NCBI GenBank assembly: GCA_019454045.1
Contig: SKCR01036766.1
Span: 1-64,000, forward strand
Direction of reading: 5' to 3'
Length of the DNA stretch: 64,000 bases
Source: Zanthoxylum bungeanum
Lineage: Eukaryota > Streptophyta > Magnoliopsida > Sapindales > Rutaceae
A program made the translations under genes and the position numbers. Below, piece by piece: positions 47,935 to 60,262 of the stretch (the first letter of the stretch is position 1; every line of letters begins with the position of its first letter). The notes under the pieces are model-generated. The model was not told the DNA's origin, did no database searches, and saw only the letters and a list, made by a program, of their open reading frames with translations.

Positions 47935-48345
47935 TGGGCTAACTGTCATATGAGTGAACCCGTCCCAGTTTAAATGGCCCAACGAGTTCACATCTCATGG
48001 CAAGGAGCCCAACTAAATCCAAATGGTAATGTTCTGAACACAAGCACAAAATGGCCCATCAACACTTAGAAGCCTTTGGCCCAATTGTCATAAAATATGT
48101 TCTTGTCCCAGTTTAAATGGCCCAACAAGCCCATATCTCATGACAAATGGTCCAAATGGATCCAAACGATGATGTTCCCAAACACGAGCATAAAAGAAAG
48201 ATAATGCAAACATAGAGTAATAATTTCTACAGAATGGCCCATCAACATTTCAGAGGCTTTGGGCCCAATGGTCATAAGGTACAACTTGCCCCAGTTTAAA
48301 TGGCCCAGCAAGTTCGCATTTTTGACAATAGTCCAACTGCATCCA
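47935..48345 (-). repeat. Three ~130-bp leader repeats of element F
   Basis: Copies at about 47935-48020, 48070-48150 and 48245-48330 share CCAGTTTAAATGGCCCAACA and a following CACATCTCATG-type word. They sit between the shared module and gag, as do the related repeats in element E. Confidence 0.75.
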
Positions 48346-48548
48346 AATGAGGATGGTCACAAAGCACATACTCAAGGAAATAATTGTTACTTTAACCATA
48401 CAAACCCGGTCTATGGGTGGGTTCGCGAGAGTATAGACAAAGGCTCTCACCGGCGAGGGTGGCCTACAACTAGGTCTTCCCAATCAAGGGTTCGAGCGAC
48501 CAAGTGAGCGCACCCTTTTTTATACACTAAGGTACGTGCCAATGAGTT

Positions 48549-48790
48549 ATGGTGTGTGACTGACTGTCAAATGGATTTCCCGTTGTAGCTTCCCCATAGG
48601 GAAGGTGGAGCGAGGCTCACTTAAATACCCAAGCCTCTTAGGCTCTTATCGCTTGGTGTCAGGAATAAACAACGAGTCCTCCAAATTAGTCCATCACAAT
48701 AGGCTACGAGTAGATGGCTATCTAGGTGCCTTCACAGCTTTTCCTTCTAGAAAGGTAGTGAGTGAAGGAAGACACCAAACCATTACCTAG
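48549..48790 (-). repeat. Shared ~240-bp module, element F copy
   Basis: Counterpart of 12755-12998 and 32221-32458. It begins about 105 bases after the PBS in element order. On the plus strand (antisense to F) it contains a 61-codon open frame at 48605-48790, whose product resembles that of the antisense frame in B (12755-12940) at most positions. Confidence 0.78.
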
Positions 48791-48894
48791 CCTCAAAATG
48801 CCTTTGATTAAACCCTCATTTTATCCACTATAGACACGGTCAATTAGAACATAAATCCGAACATTACAAGACAATATTTCGGGGACGATTCTCT

Positions 48895-48913
48895 ATCCCC
48901 AGTGGAGTCGCCA
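48895..48913 (-). other. Primer-binding site of element F
   Basis: The minus strand reads TGGCGACTCCACTGGGGAT, identical to element E, three bases inside the 5' LTR. Confidence 0.82.
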
Positions 48914-48916
48914 GAC

Positions 48917-51900
48917 TGTGGGAATATAGGAACTGGGTGACGCATGCTGTCCCGGGCTCGCGGCCCGGTTGGGAGTACGGAGTAGCCCGTGGGGACTAAA
49001 CCGGAGAATAATGGAGTCGCCACCCGGTGTGAACCGGGAAAATGAGATTTAAGGCCGCACTCACCCCTCGCAAGGGAAGACCTTAAACTGTTGGGTTCGG
49101 AATGGTCCCTTACTTATGCCACTTGTAATGAAAGGATTTATATAATAATTTAATCAGGCTTAAGTAACACTTATTTCTAAGAATATCATCATGCTTCTAA
49201 ATTCACATACATACATCAACAAGTTCATCTAAATTTATATGTAACACATTTCGAATTTGCATACAGCCTATTTGCATGTAATCTATGTCTCATTTGCATA
49301 CATTTATCATACGGCAAGCATACAAGTTAATGAACGAATTGGTGGACACAGAAGCGCAAACAAATAGCATTCTTACTAGCATGAATATTAAGAAAAGATG
49401 TTTAAGCGCATAACAGAAATAGACACTAGAGAGGTAATACAAATGCATAACGTAAAAAGGGTAACTATGTGCTAAGATGGACATGTCGTAATGTGATGCA
49501 AGAGGATCTGTTTACCGTGGGCGTTCGTGCAGCGTTCGTAGACGCATTCGAATGGTAAACAGAAGGTTCTCGTTCGAGTAGCGTTCGTAAACGCGTTCGA
49601 ACAGAAATGAAACAGAATGCTCATGTTCGTATGGCGTTTGTGAACGCGTTCGAACGGAAATGAAACAGAATGCTCACGTTCGTATGGCGTTTGTGAACGC
49701 GTTCGAACAGAAATGAGACCTGATGCATGATAAGGCAAAATGCATGCGCGTTCGAGTTGCGTTCGTAAACGCGTTCGAACGGGAACAGACCTGATGTATG
49801 AAATGAGACGCAATACATAAATGGCGAATAGTACAATGCGAGGCGCGGCGAAGCATCGTGGTAAAGGATTTTAACCTCTTCAATTAGAGGACCTCTCATC
49901 GCACTTACTAAGCCCATGCGCTCGATCGCATCATGCATACAAACATAAAGACAATCATATCAAACTAAGTATGCCCGATTGGGCATATCTTACATCCAAC
50001 CGAACACACATCAACCGGCGCGGCAAAGCATTGTGGTAAAAGGCTTTAACCATTCCCCATAGGGGATCTTTCATCCACTTACTAAGCCCATGCGCTCGAT
50101 CGCATCATGCATACAAACATAAAGACGATCATATCAAACTAAGTATGCCCGATTGAACACATCTTACATCAAACCGAACACACATCAACCGGCACGGCAA
50201 AGCATCATGGTAAAGGGCTTTAACCCCTCCCCATAGAGGATCTTTCATTCCACTTACTAAGTCCATGCGCTCGATCGCATCATGCATACGAACATAAAGA
50301 CAATCATATCAAACTAAGTATGCCCGATTGAACACATCTTACATCCAACCGAACACACATCAACTCAGCGCGCAAAGCATCGTGGTAAAGGGCTTTAACC
50401 CCTCCCCATAGGGGATCTTTCATTCCACTTACTAAGCCATGCGCTTGATTGAACCATGCATAAATAAGCAACATGCAGAATTCAAGTGACGAAAAATAAA
50501 TAAACCAAAACAACACAAAACAAAAGAGGGTGCCGTTTACTCAAGCGGTAGTGGAGTTGTATCCCAAGTACAGACCGCACTAACGTCCATTCGGATTCGG
50601 CTACGGAATTTACGTCTGGGTTTCCATCCTATATACCACAAGAGACGACACTCTTCCATTCATCCAATACCCACAACACACGTCATACACAAACAAGATT
50701 TAACAAATAAGTAAAATACAATCAAAATAAATAACAAAATCAAATAAAGATGAGTGTGAAAAGTACCCTCAGGTCTAACCTTTTAAATCACCTCTCGGAT
50801 GTACGGCACACGGTCCTCGGAAGGGTGGATGCTCCGCAACTCTTTCGGTTCACTGGTTCACTGCTCTCGTTCGTTGTCTCACTGTTTGGAGTCGTCGTTC
50901 TCCGTCTTTTGCTGCTGCTTTTGACTCCGATTTGCTACTGTTCGGCCTCTGTTTTGCTGCTCACTGTTTAGGTCACATGTTTTGACGTTTCAATGGATTG
51001 TTCCAAGTTTTTGTGTGGGTTCTTAGTGCAGTCTTGTGTGATTATTTTAAGGATTATGAATGCAGTTTTTTTATGTTATTACTTTAAGTCTTTTAGGGAA
51101 TGTTTTAAGAGGATTTTGCTGCTGTATGGAGCGTGTTTGGGCTGCCGTTTGGGGGTACTTTTTCGGTGAGTTGTGGAGGCTTAGGGGGCTGCTATTTTCG
51201 GTTATGGAGTGGAGGAGATTTGTGAGGTTTATGGGCGTGTAGGGCTGATCGGTTTGTGAAGGTGCTTTTAATGTGAAGGCTTGGGGTTATTTTCTTTTCT
51301 CTTGTGATTTGTGTGAGTTGTGTGTCTATTATGTGTATGAGCTAGGGTGTATGCATGTGCATCTTGGTTAGGGGTTTTTTATATAGAGAAGGGCTAGGGC
51401 TTCACCTTGTCTCACAAGGAAGGGATTTGGTGCATTAAAGGGAGGATTTGATTTGGTGTTGAGCTAGGAAAGTCAAAGATTGAGGGGGGACAAATCTTGG
51501 CTAGATTAGGAATACAAAATATTTAATTTGTTATGATTGATTTTAATTAGGCATGACATCTTTTTAATTTAGTATGTGATTTGTTTAGTTAGGAAGTTAA
51601 TATATTTGATTTATCTTCATTATGTATGATTATATTTTTGGTTTATTTATTGGTAAATGGTTTAGATATTTTATTTAATATTTAATGTTTAATTTAATTA
51701 AATTGGGATGTGTTTTATGGGCTTTGGGGAGCTAATTGGGCTGGGGTGTGCGAGGCTAGCAGCAAAACCAGAAACACCGACGTCGTTCGAACGCTAATTC
51801 GAACGCTACACGAACGTCCGCAATCTGCCTGACGTTCGAACGAAGTAACGAACGCAGCACTAACGAAGACAGTGAGCTTGTGAAATGAACTTGATGACGT

Positions 51901-52017
51901 ACTTATTCTGAATTTCCCCTTCCGACCTCCGTTTCCCGCAATATCCTTAGCTAAAAAGGTAGTGCCTCCAACTGAGACTCATCATCGGGTTTCACATGCG
52001 AAAATGCAATGCCTACA
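48917..52017 (-). repeat. 5' LTR of element F
   Basis: 3101 bp, closely matching 41816-44920 in all internal repeats. Ends against AATTG at 52018-52022. Confidence 0.92.
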
Positions 52018-53089
52018 AATTGCAAATAATTGATTAGCAAACTGTGTCAAACACGTGACTTCTAAAAGTCATTAAAGCCAAGAAATGTCATTATAAGATA
52101 AACAAAATACCTATTGGAGTTTTCTTGATGCCAGTCAAGAATCTCGAAACATGAACTGATTCGTGTCAATTCTTACTGCACAAGAAACTATTCTATCTAG
52201 ATATTTATATCCTAAAATAGATATCTATTTAGATTACTAATCGTGACTTAGTAACTAAGTCACCAACCATCTTGATTTTTAAGAAAATCTGAACAATAGT
52301 TCCCGATGGTTTAGATTAATCTAACAATATCTAAATCTAATTACATTCTAGAACATATTCTAGAAATACGCAACCAAAAGTAAATTCAGAAAACTTATTC
52401 AAGTAATATGTATGCAGTGGATTAGAAGTATAATTCTATTAACAATATAGAATAAAGGAAAACAAAAGCAGCAATTTTCATAAAATCACACACTGCATTA
52501 GTTATGGATTTTTAACCCAGCAGTGTCTCCCACTACTTTACGTAATACCGTAATCCCCAACGGAGAACGGGAATTCAATAATTAAATCAAATTCCATAGT
52601 GAGAGTAGGATCCCATGAATATATTTCGACTCACAGCTTTGACATAATCTCACCTACGTATATTCATTAGGTAGACAAGTCACTGTCAATCACACTCACT
52701 GTGACTCCTAATTTTGGTCCTGACCGTTTCTCGTTATGACAGCTTTGGCACGTTCACAATGAGGCGTATCAAGGCTTCACTTGCCAATGACAAACTTAAG
52801 CTACAGATGTAGTCCTCACAACTTTGACACGTTCAGGATTTCCACTTTCACTTGAATTTGTCTAGTATCAATTATACATCCGGCATGGATAAAATTCTAT
52901 CAACTACACCCTCACTGCTTTGGCACCTTCTCGGATGCAGCCATAAACCGTATTGACAAGACGGACCAAGAAACATGCATCCAATACACGTTACTTTACA
53001 GCCTTATTTAAGTGGGGATATTCCTCAAAGAAGCATTGTTCTACATCATATGCAAAATATAATCTAGATCAACTTCTAAACAGTTCAAT
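52018..53089 (-). other. Decayed interior of element D, right part
   Basis: Continues the element D interior after F. No gene is seen. It runs directly into the truncated LTR at about 53090 with no PBS, so a deletion has removed the 5' LTR end and PBS. Confidence 0.5.
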
Positions 53090-53786
53090 ACATGACTGAT
53101 GGATTCTATCTTGATACGCACAGGATATCATGAGCATCAGTCCACACCCAATGAACATGCGGAGGTCTGATCTAAATAAATCAGTGAGGTGACTGCCATC
53201 AAAGTATGGAGGATAACAAATATATCAACAGTGGTATCTCAAGTCGAAGGACCAATATGCTTGCTCAACTCGAGAATATTCATATTGACGTTGGTGTACC
53301 ATTTATTAGGAAATCTTCAGTGAGTCGTTCAGTGTTTATCAAATAAACACCCGCAGTGTCTATACGAGTCTCCCGAGACTCATGGTTCATTGGGATAAAC
53401 TATCGGACCAAGTCACGATATACGACATATACTGGTTTCAGCAGATTTTGCTAACCGACCCGTGTTAGTAAATCTTGACCAGGAACTTTATTTAAGGATA
53501 TACTACTTTTAGTGACGCTTTCCAATGTCAATTACAAACTACGTTGTAACTGCGCACTACATTGTAAATCCTAGGTTCTTTGTCTAATATACACATATCA
53601 CTACATCAGATTTAGTTTCAATCTAATCTTAATTAGATATCTAATCGCAATTAGATCGAATATGTGTATAAAAGACAAGAGGTGCTACCATTAAATAAGT
53701 AATATTATGAAAAAAAAACATTGATCGTATTTATGAATCCGACATAAAAATGATCTGGATTGGAACTCTGAGCACTATCCCTAACA
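53090..53786 (-). repeat. Truncated 5' LTR of element D
   Basis: About 700 bases matching 27155-27840 plus the end at 38846-38856. Finishes CCCTAACA next to TSD TTAGC. Confidence 0.75.
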
Positions 53787-53791
53787 TTAGC

Positions 53792-55080
53792 ATGCATTAT
53801 GGAAAGTGTCTTGATAGTAATAGCATAGAATGAAGTCTTTTGTGTATGAATGAGATGGGGGAATTATATGAGATGGGGGAATTATATGAGATGGGGGAAT
53901 TGTATGTTGAGATTGGATGGCATTTGAATAAATGATATTGTGTTTAGGATGATGATATATTGGTAAAGAATGTATGGAGTTTAATAGAATGGTTTATGTA
54001 ATGGTTGAAGTGTAGAAGTGTTGGGTATGCTTTTGGACAAGTAAGACATTGAAGAGTTATGTTAGGCCTTGGAAAATTGGCTTAGCGTCGCGATGCCCAG
54101 CACCCAGCATCGCGACGCGTATGAATCAGAGGCTTACTACCTAGGGCCTAATTAGGGAAGCGTCGCGACGCTCATCATTTAACATCACGATACGTAACAA
54201 GCAGAGGCTCTGCTTCTGGTCTGATCAGGTGGGTGTCACGATGCGTAGTGTCTGGCGTCACGACACGGAGCAGAGCATGCTCTCTTCCTGTGACTGCTTG
54301 CATAGGCATCGCGACGTGCCAGACCCGGAGTCGCGACGTGATACAGAAAAATTTCGTATAATTCCAGTTTAATCTTAGATTAATAAAGGCCACCATATGG
54401 GTTTCGTGTCAGCGCATTTACAAGCAATATATCATGTCATAAACATAGAACATCGTATAGCGATAATAGTTTCAAAGCATATCCCACGACTTGTTTTCTA
54501 ATTAACTTATCAAATATAGATCATCACATGAACCGTAAATTCCTTCGGTGAAGTAAAGTAATGCCAACCGGACCCAAAAATCAGTGAGTGTACTCTTTTT
54601 CTTTTCAAGTTGTTAATTACTTATTTATTTTGACGTGAGACTTACTTTTAAGTGTTTTAGGGTGTTAGCCAAGATGATTTATAGTTATTTCATAAATGAA
54701 AAAGGTTTTGAAAAGTTTGAGATAAAGAGCATGAGTTTTTATGATTTTTGGAGGCATGAGGGAAAAACCCACCGCAATATGTAACTTGACTAATGATATA
54801 GAATTGACGGACACAGGTATCGTGTGCACACGCAGTTCAAGACTAAGGATGATTGATGCCCCTATATCCCAGATTTTGAGTTTGGAGGGTAGCATAGATC
54901 CGCAACCCCGACTCTAGATCTATGGCTTTGGGGACGGGGAGACGTAACGCCCTAGACCACTAGATATTTACGTATGGAGGGGGACGCCCCTAAACATCAG
55001 ATTTTACGTATGGGGAACGACGATACATAAAGCCCCCATGCGCCAGATATACAGATACAGATTTCTCATATGCAGAATTT
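53792..55080 (+). repeat. Element G: Tekay-like LTR, second part
   Basis: Continues the LTR begun at 24673. It carries the TCGCGA palindrome cluster (54085-54350) and the GACGxxxAGACGTAACGCCC type repeats (54930-55030) in the same order as element H's LTRs. The right limit is approximate; similarity fades after about 55080. Confidence 0.65.
53853..53915 (+). repeat. Three tandem ~20-bp units
   Basis: GAGATGGGGGAATTATAT is repeated about three times (53851-53912) inside the G LTR. Confidence 0.8.
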
Positions 55081-56017
55081 TCAAATATAGATTTTCTTCA
55101 GGTTTTATTTTGTTCATGTTTTAGAATAAAGCAATAATTCCATATGTTATTAGTAATGCATGAGGTTAATTTTTTTAGTAAACCCTATATGTGAAAATAA
55201 TTTGGGGGTAACATGAAATTGATGAGATATATGTAGATTTATGTGTTGTGGGCTGTGTAAATACATTATTTGTTAATTTGGATTCATTAATCTTAGGTTA
55301 GGTTATACTTTTGGTGATTGGACAAAACCCTGGATGTAAGATTTTGGTTATTTTTGTTGATTTTCATTTTATTTGATTTGCAATAAAACGATATTGTCAC
55401 TAACACTTGTTATTTTATTCAAAGGCAAAAGACACCATTTACGATTGATTGACTCAGATGAGTATACTATAAGGAAGCTGAAGGTCAATGCATTGGAGAT
55501 TACAATTGGGTATTGAAATTGACTACAAGCATATGAACAAATACAACTATACCCAAGAGGGGTATGAATTGGGTATAAGTCTAAATAATACGGAATTAAA
55601 AATTCTTTAAAATTTTAAGTCATTTAGTTAGTAGCTTTACCAATTAAGCTTAGTGTGTAATTTTCTCAAAACACAATCTATTACCAAATGCAAGTTTCTA
55701 AACAATGTGAAAATATAAAACAAACTTGCAATAATTAAAAGAGTTTAGGGATAGAGAAAAATAACATCAAGATTTATAATGGTTTGACCAACAATGCCTA
55801 TGTCCACTCCTCCAAGCCGCGCTTGAAGCTTTCCACTATGAAAATGTAATTCCACACTTTACATCGAGAGTTTTTCGTGGCTCATTCACAAACCAATAGT
55901 TTTGTTCCTAGGTTCACCACAAACTTTTACACAACAACAACAAAAGTTTTGTCCTTATGTTCACTCTTAAACCTTTACACAAATTCACCATTTTGAGTAT
56001 GCCAGAGACTTCACAAC
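55081..56017. other. Unclassified sequence between two Tekay-like LTRs
   Basis: No gene. The stretch about 55770-56010 (ATGGTTTGACCAACAATGCC, then a CCACTCCTCCAAGC word) resembles a Copia-type LTR fragment, but no paired end or duplication was found. Confidence 0.3.
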
Positions 56018-57664
56018 CATTCTCTATTTTGGGTCTGGAAGCGAGGGCGTCACAACGCTCGAGTAGCGAGTCGCAACAAGAGCAATGTCGCAACGCTCAA
56101 CCCCTAGTGTCGTAATGCTAACAGAACATGCTCTCTACCTTGCTCTGCTTGCATGGGCGTCGCGACGTGCCAGACCTGGCATCGCGACACGATACAAAAA
56201 AAGTTTCATATCACTTCAGTTTCAATTTTGGGATGTTAGAGGCCACTCTTAGGGTCTCATATCGGTACATGTATACGCATTACACCATGTCACAAGCTTG
56301 ATACATCATGTAGAGATAACAATTAGTTGAATTGAGAAGCTTAGCCAAGTTCCGAAACATAATTCATGACTTATGTGCTAACCAAGTCTATTGATTTTAG
56401 ATTATCGACAGGAACCATAATTCTCTTCGACGAATGGAGGAAGTACCAGCCAGATTCCAAATCAGTGAGTGGACACTTTTCTAAACTTGTGTTTACTTGC
56501 ATGTTTTGAGATGAAACTTACTTTTCTGCTGCTAAGGCGTTAGCCAAGTTTATTTCAGATGTTTTATGAATAAAAATATTTTAAGTAATGCCTTAAGAAA
56601 TGATGATTTATAAAGCATGGTTTTTATGATATTTGGAGGCATGGGGGAAACCCACCTCAGATGTAACTTGACTCAGATATGGAATTGACGATTACTGGAA
56701 TTGATAAACATGACATGTGCATATGTAGAGCATGACTAGGGAGACAACGATACGTAACGCCTCTAGATCCTAGATTTCAGAGTTAGGGGGACGATGAAAC
56801 TTAATGCCCCTAGACCCTAGATTCAGGGACAAGATAGTGGCATGCGTTGGGGGGCGGCGATACGTAATGCCTCAATGGAATGGGTTTGCACACCTGGCTC
56901 TAGTTCAGTGGCTTGGGGGACGGTGATACGTAATGCCACAAGACCACTAGTTTAGGCGTATGAGGGGACGGCGATACGTAACGCCCTCATGCGTCAGGTT
57001 TTCTACAGATACTCAGAGACATGGTTTTCAGAATGATGGTTTTATAAAAGAGCTTTTACGAGAAACAGTTTTATAAGAAATTCATAATTTTATAGAAAGA
57101 AAGGTTTTCTAGAAAGTTTCACATAAAGAGATTTGACTTTCAGGAAAAAAAAAGTTTTCAGAAAATATTCATTTTCCTTAAGACGATTTTGATTTCAGTA
57201 AAACGAATATTTTACAAAACATTTCAGTTTTAATTTTAAAACTATCCACTCACTAGATCGTGTGAACGATCTAACCCCCCCCCACTCCCAGTGTTTTTGT
57301 TTTACAGGTATACCCGGAGGATGGAGCTGGAGAGGATGGATACTGATGGCAGTCACTAGGATGTTTGGGACCACCAGGTCGAGTCAGAAGCTTAGCTCAA
57401 TCAGAGTCAAAGTAAAATTGCATGCATATATTGGTATTAGTCGTTGTATATGTTTTTGATGTCCATTGGCATAACTGTAAAATAAAATATCATTGTGTAT
57501 ATGGTTATGATTATTAAAATACATTTTATGTTGATGAGTCAAGAAATGGTCCTCATGCATGAGTTGTACTTGAGATGTACTAGTATTGATGATCACAGTG
57601 ACAAGCTTAGGGGATAATACAACCTATTCCCTGCTGGTAGCATCTCTTAGAGAGAGATGTTACA
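56018..57664 (+). repeat. 5' LTR of element H (truncated)
   Basis: Matches 62788-64000 and beyond, starting at CTCTATTTTGGGTCTGGAAG. It includes five or so GACGGCGATACGTAACGCC-type units (56745-56990) and ends TGTTACA. Confidence 0.82.
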
Positions 57665-57668
57665 AAGA

Positions 57669-57679
57669 TGGTATCAAAG
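57669..57679 (+). other. Primer-binding site of element H
   Basis: TGGTATCAAAG, one change from TGGTATCAGAGC, the complement of the initiator-Met tRNA 3' end, five bases after the LTR. Confidence 0.75.
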
Positions 57680-60146
57680 TATGGTATAAGGAGTTAGTGC
57701 CTGCAGTGGGTAAAATGATGGGGTCTTGTATACGTAGTATGCCCGGGGTACCAGTATGTGAGGCACTACCTCTCCAGTATCTGATCCTCGAGTATGTCCT
57801 CAAGTTCTATAGACAGGTTAGTAAGAATTCCTAAGCTATTCGAATTTTCCTCCTCATGAAAGTAACTATATTCTTTGTTCAAGTTGAAAATCCTCTCGTA
57901 ATTATCCTGAATTATTAGCAGAAGTTCAATATAAGCTATGAGAACAGATATTAAAGTTCTAAGAGTATTCCCCCAAAGAATTAGAAAGATAAAGTTATAA
58001 GAAAAGTAAGGAATAAGGTATAGATGCCAAATAAACCTGAGTAAGATTCATTCCTTTCAAATAAGATTCTTTTCCTCTTCAAAAAATTTCTTCAGATGGG
58101 TCCAATCGCCTTTGAGTACTTCCTAAGAGATAGCAAGTTCCCATGAATATCAAAGGACAATCAGAAACATAAAAGAAACAAGAAATCTGGATTAGTGATG
58201 GAAGTTTCCAATAGACTTGAGATTCCACAGAGGATATGGAGATTCTAGACACCCAAGTCCAGGCCCGTAAGCCAATAAAGTGAATGTCGTTAGGAAAGCT
58301 GACTAGTTGCCTTAGCTAAGAAATCTGATACAGACAAGGCCCTAACCTACCTATATTCAAACCTCACAGTGATGCCGATTAAGGAAACTGTCTTGATGAA
58401 AATTAATCTCATATATGTCTTACATAAGCAATGGACTCCACCAGGAAATAAAATTCCAGAACGAGAACGCCGACATCTGTTGAAACGTAAAACTCTTATT
58501 CCATCCTTTACTGGTATAGGTAAAGATAACCGTACGAAGGCCCAGTTCACATAATACTATACTCTAAGACAGAGGTAGCTAACCTTGAGAGATGGTTCAG
58601 CCAAAATGAAACCAAAGAGGCTTCTAAGGTAAAAAAAAAAAAGAACCTGACATAAAGAAAGATTGGAAAATTATAGCATCAGTAAGAACCTAAAGATCGA
58701 ACCAATGCTAATAGAATATGTGTAGGTTTAAAAGGACAGACCCATGAGATTACAGATACTCAAGATTAAATGGCATAACAATAGCATATAGCAAGAGTAG
58801 AGAGTAGAAGTCTAGAAGTAGCTCATAAGAAGAAACCACCACCAACCTTGGCAGCACGGCCTAGAGCTAAGAGATATGATATAGAAATAATAAAAAAAGA
58901 TGCGGGAAGTGACAAGAACGTTCAGTACATACAGACACAGATAGCATAAGGTGAAGGTGATAACGTAAATAGAAACCTCGACATAGTTGATAATGATTGT
59001 GGAAACCTTAAGACTTAAAGTAGTCGATGAAAATTCCAACAGAGTGAGAGATAACTCTTTTTTCCAGTAGCTCCGACGCTAGTAAGTGAATAGATCGTTG
59101 AACTTAGACAATTAATAGAAACGTGTATTCTCAGATCTCCAAGGAATGCATGTATTCACCCCTTAATTTAAAGCCCAATTAGGATATGAACAAGCAAATT
59201 AGAGAATCTAACAGGATAAATAGATCACGAGATAGCATGATAGTCGAATCAATAGGTTCAACGGAATCTAAACAAGAATCATAAGACAAAATAATTAGTA
59301 ATTACTGTAAGTCTAGCCAATCTAGAGGAGATAACTTGTCCTATCGTAGAACTCATAGCCTTCAAGGAAGTAAAGACTCAGAAGAGTAAGAAACCAGAGA
59401 GAAAAATTCTCAGGAATAAGATATACGACTTATAGAGATCCCCATTATACTAGATGAGAGAACTAGTAAGAGAGTAGCACCCGAACCAAAAGTATTAGTG
59501 GTGGTACCCTAACCTGTCGAAGAATATGAAGCTCTAAAAAAGAAATGAATTAAGAGGTTTAAGAAAAAGATAAGTATGAGATCAAAGTAACAAAAGCTAA
59601 AATTCGAAGGGAGGAATAACAAAGAGAGAATTGTAGAATTTTGAGAGAACATGAACCTTAATGAGGTTCTCAGTAAGAGGTAGTATGACCAATAGTCGGA
59701 AATGAAGCACGAGTAAAGTTGAAAGAGGTGATTCAAATAGTTCCTAGCAGTAGTACCCTAGAATGGGAGCCAATATCAGACATGTAAATAAGAGAATCCC
59801 AGGATTATAAATGAGCAACATGTGCAACTGTAGCACGTATAGCTAGTAAGAACACCACAATTATGACAGACCTTGATGTTCATTCAGTTGATATTCCTAG
59901 AAATAAGTAAAATTGTGGTGTAGCAAAGTATCCTATAAAGTAGGGTAAGAGACTTTTGAAAGATAATACCCGTCAGATAAGAAGATTATGGTATATATCA
60001 CATAAGTTTCAAGTATAAAATAGAGCAGTAAGCAAATAAAAATAACTTTAAGTAAAAGGTTTGGAGGTGGAATTGTCGAGATAAGGCGACAATAGAAAAG
60101 TATATTAGATAAATAATTATAGGAGTGCATAAGTACCAAGATATAA

Positions 60147-60262
60147 TTTCGATCGTTAAGTTCAGTAGAACTATAGAATAATTAGGAATGCTTAAGCCGC
60201 AAGTTTCGATCGTTAAGTTCAGTAGAACTACGGAATAATTAGGAATGCTTAAGCCGCAAGCT
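60147..60262. repeat. 58-bp tandem duplication
   Basis: Two adjacent copies beginning TTTCGATCGTTAAGTTCAGT and ending TGCTTAAGCCGCAAG, differing at about two bases, so the duplication is recent compared with the decay around it. Confidence 0.85.

Larger units (their letters stand above)
41816..52017 (-). mobile_element. Element F: Ogre/Tat-like non-autonomous LTR retrotransposon with gag only
   Basis: A 10.2-kb element on the minus strand. Its LTRs are 41816-44920 and 48917-52017 (3105 and 3101 bp), with TSD AATTG (41811-41815 and 52018-52022). The LTRs differ at few positions by eye, so this is probably the youngest insertion here. The interior, in element order, is PBS, the module shared with B and E, three leader repeats, a gag gene with one amber codon, minisatellites and PPT. 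Protease, reverse transcriptase and integrase are absent. It uses the same PBS, PPT and repeat words as E, so the two are probably related families. Confidence 0.92.
25319..53786 (-). mobile_element. Element D: decayed Copia-like LTR retrotransposon hosting elements E and F
   Basis: Outer ends are TGTTGGGG (25319) and CCCTAACA (53786), flanked by TTAGC (25314-25318 and 53787-53791). With E and F removed it is about 7.3 kb. The left LTR is 25319-27840 plus 38846-38856. The right LTR survives only as 53090-53786, which matches the last ~700 bases of the left one. Just inside the left LTR (38857-38870) the minus strand reads CAAGTGGGACAAAT, the PPT style of Copia elements, so the element is on the minus strand with its 5' LTR truncated. 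Interior: 38857-41815 and 52018-53089, with no intact coding region. Confidence 0.75.
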
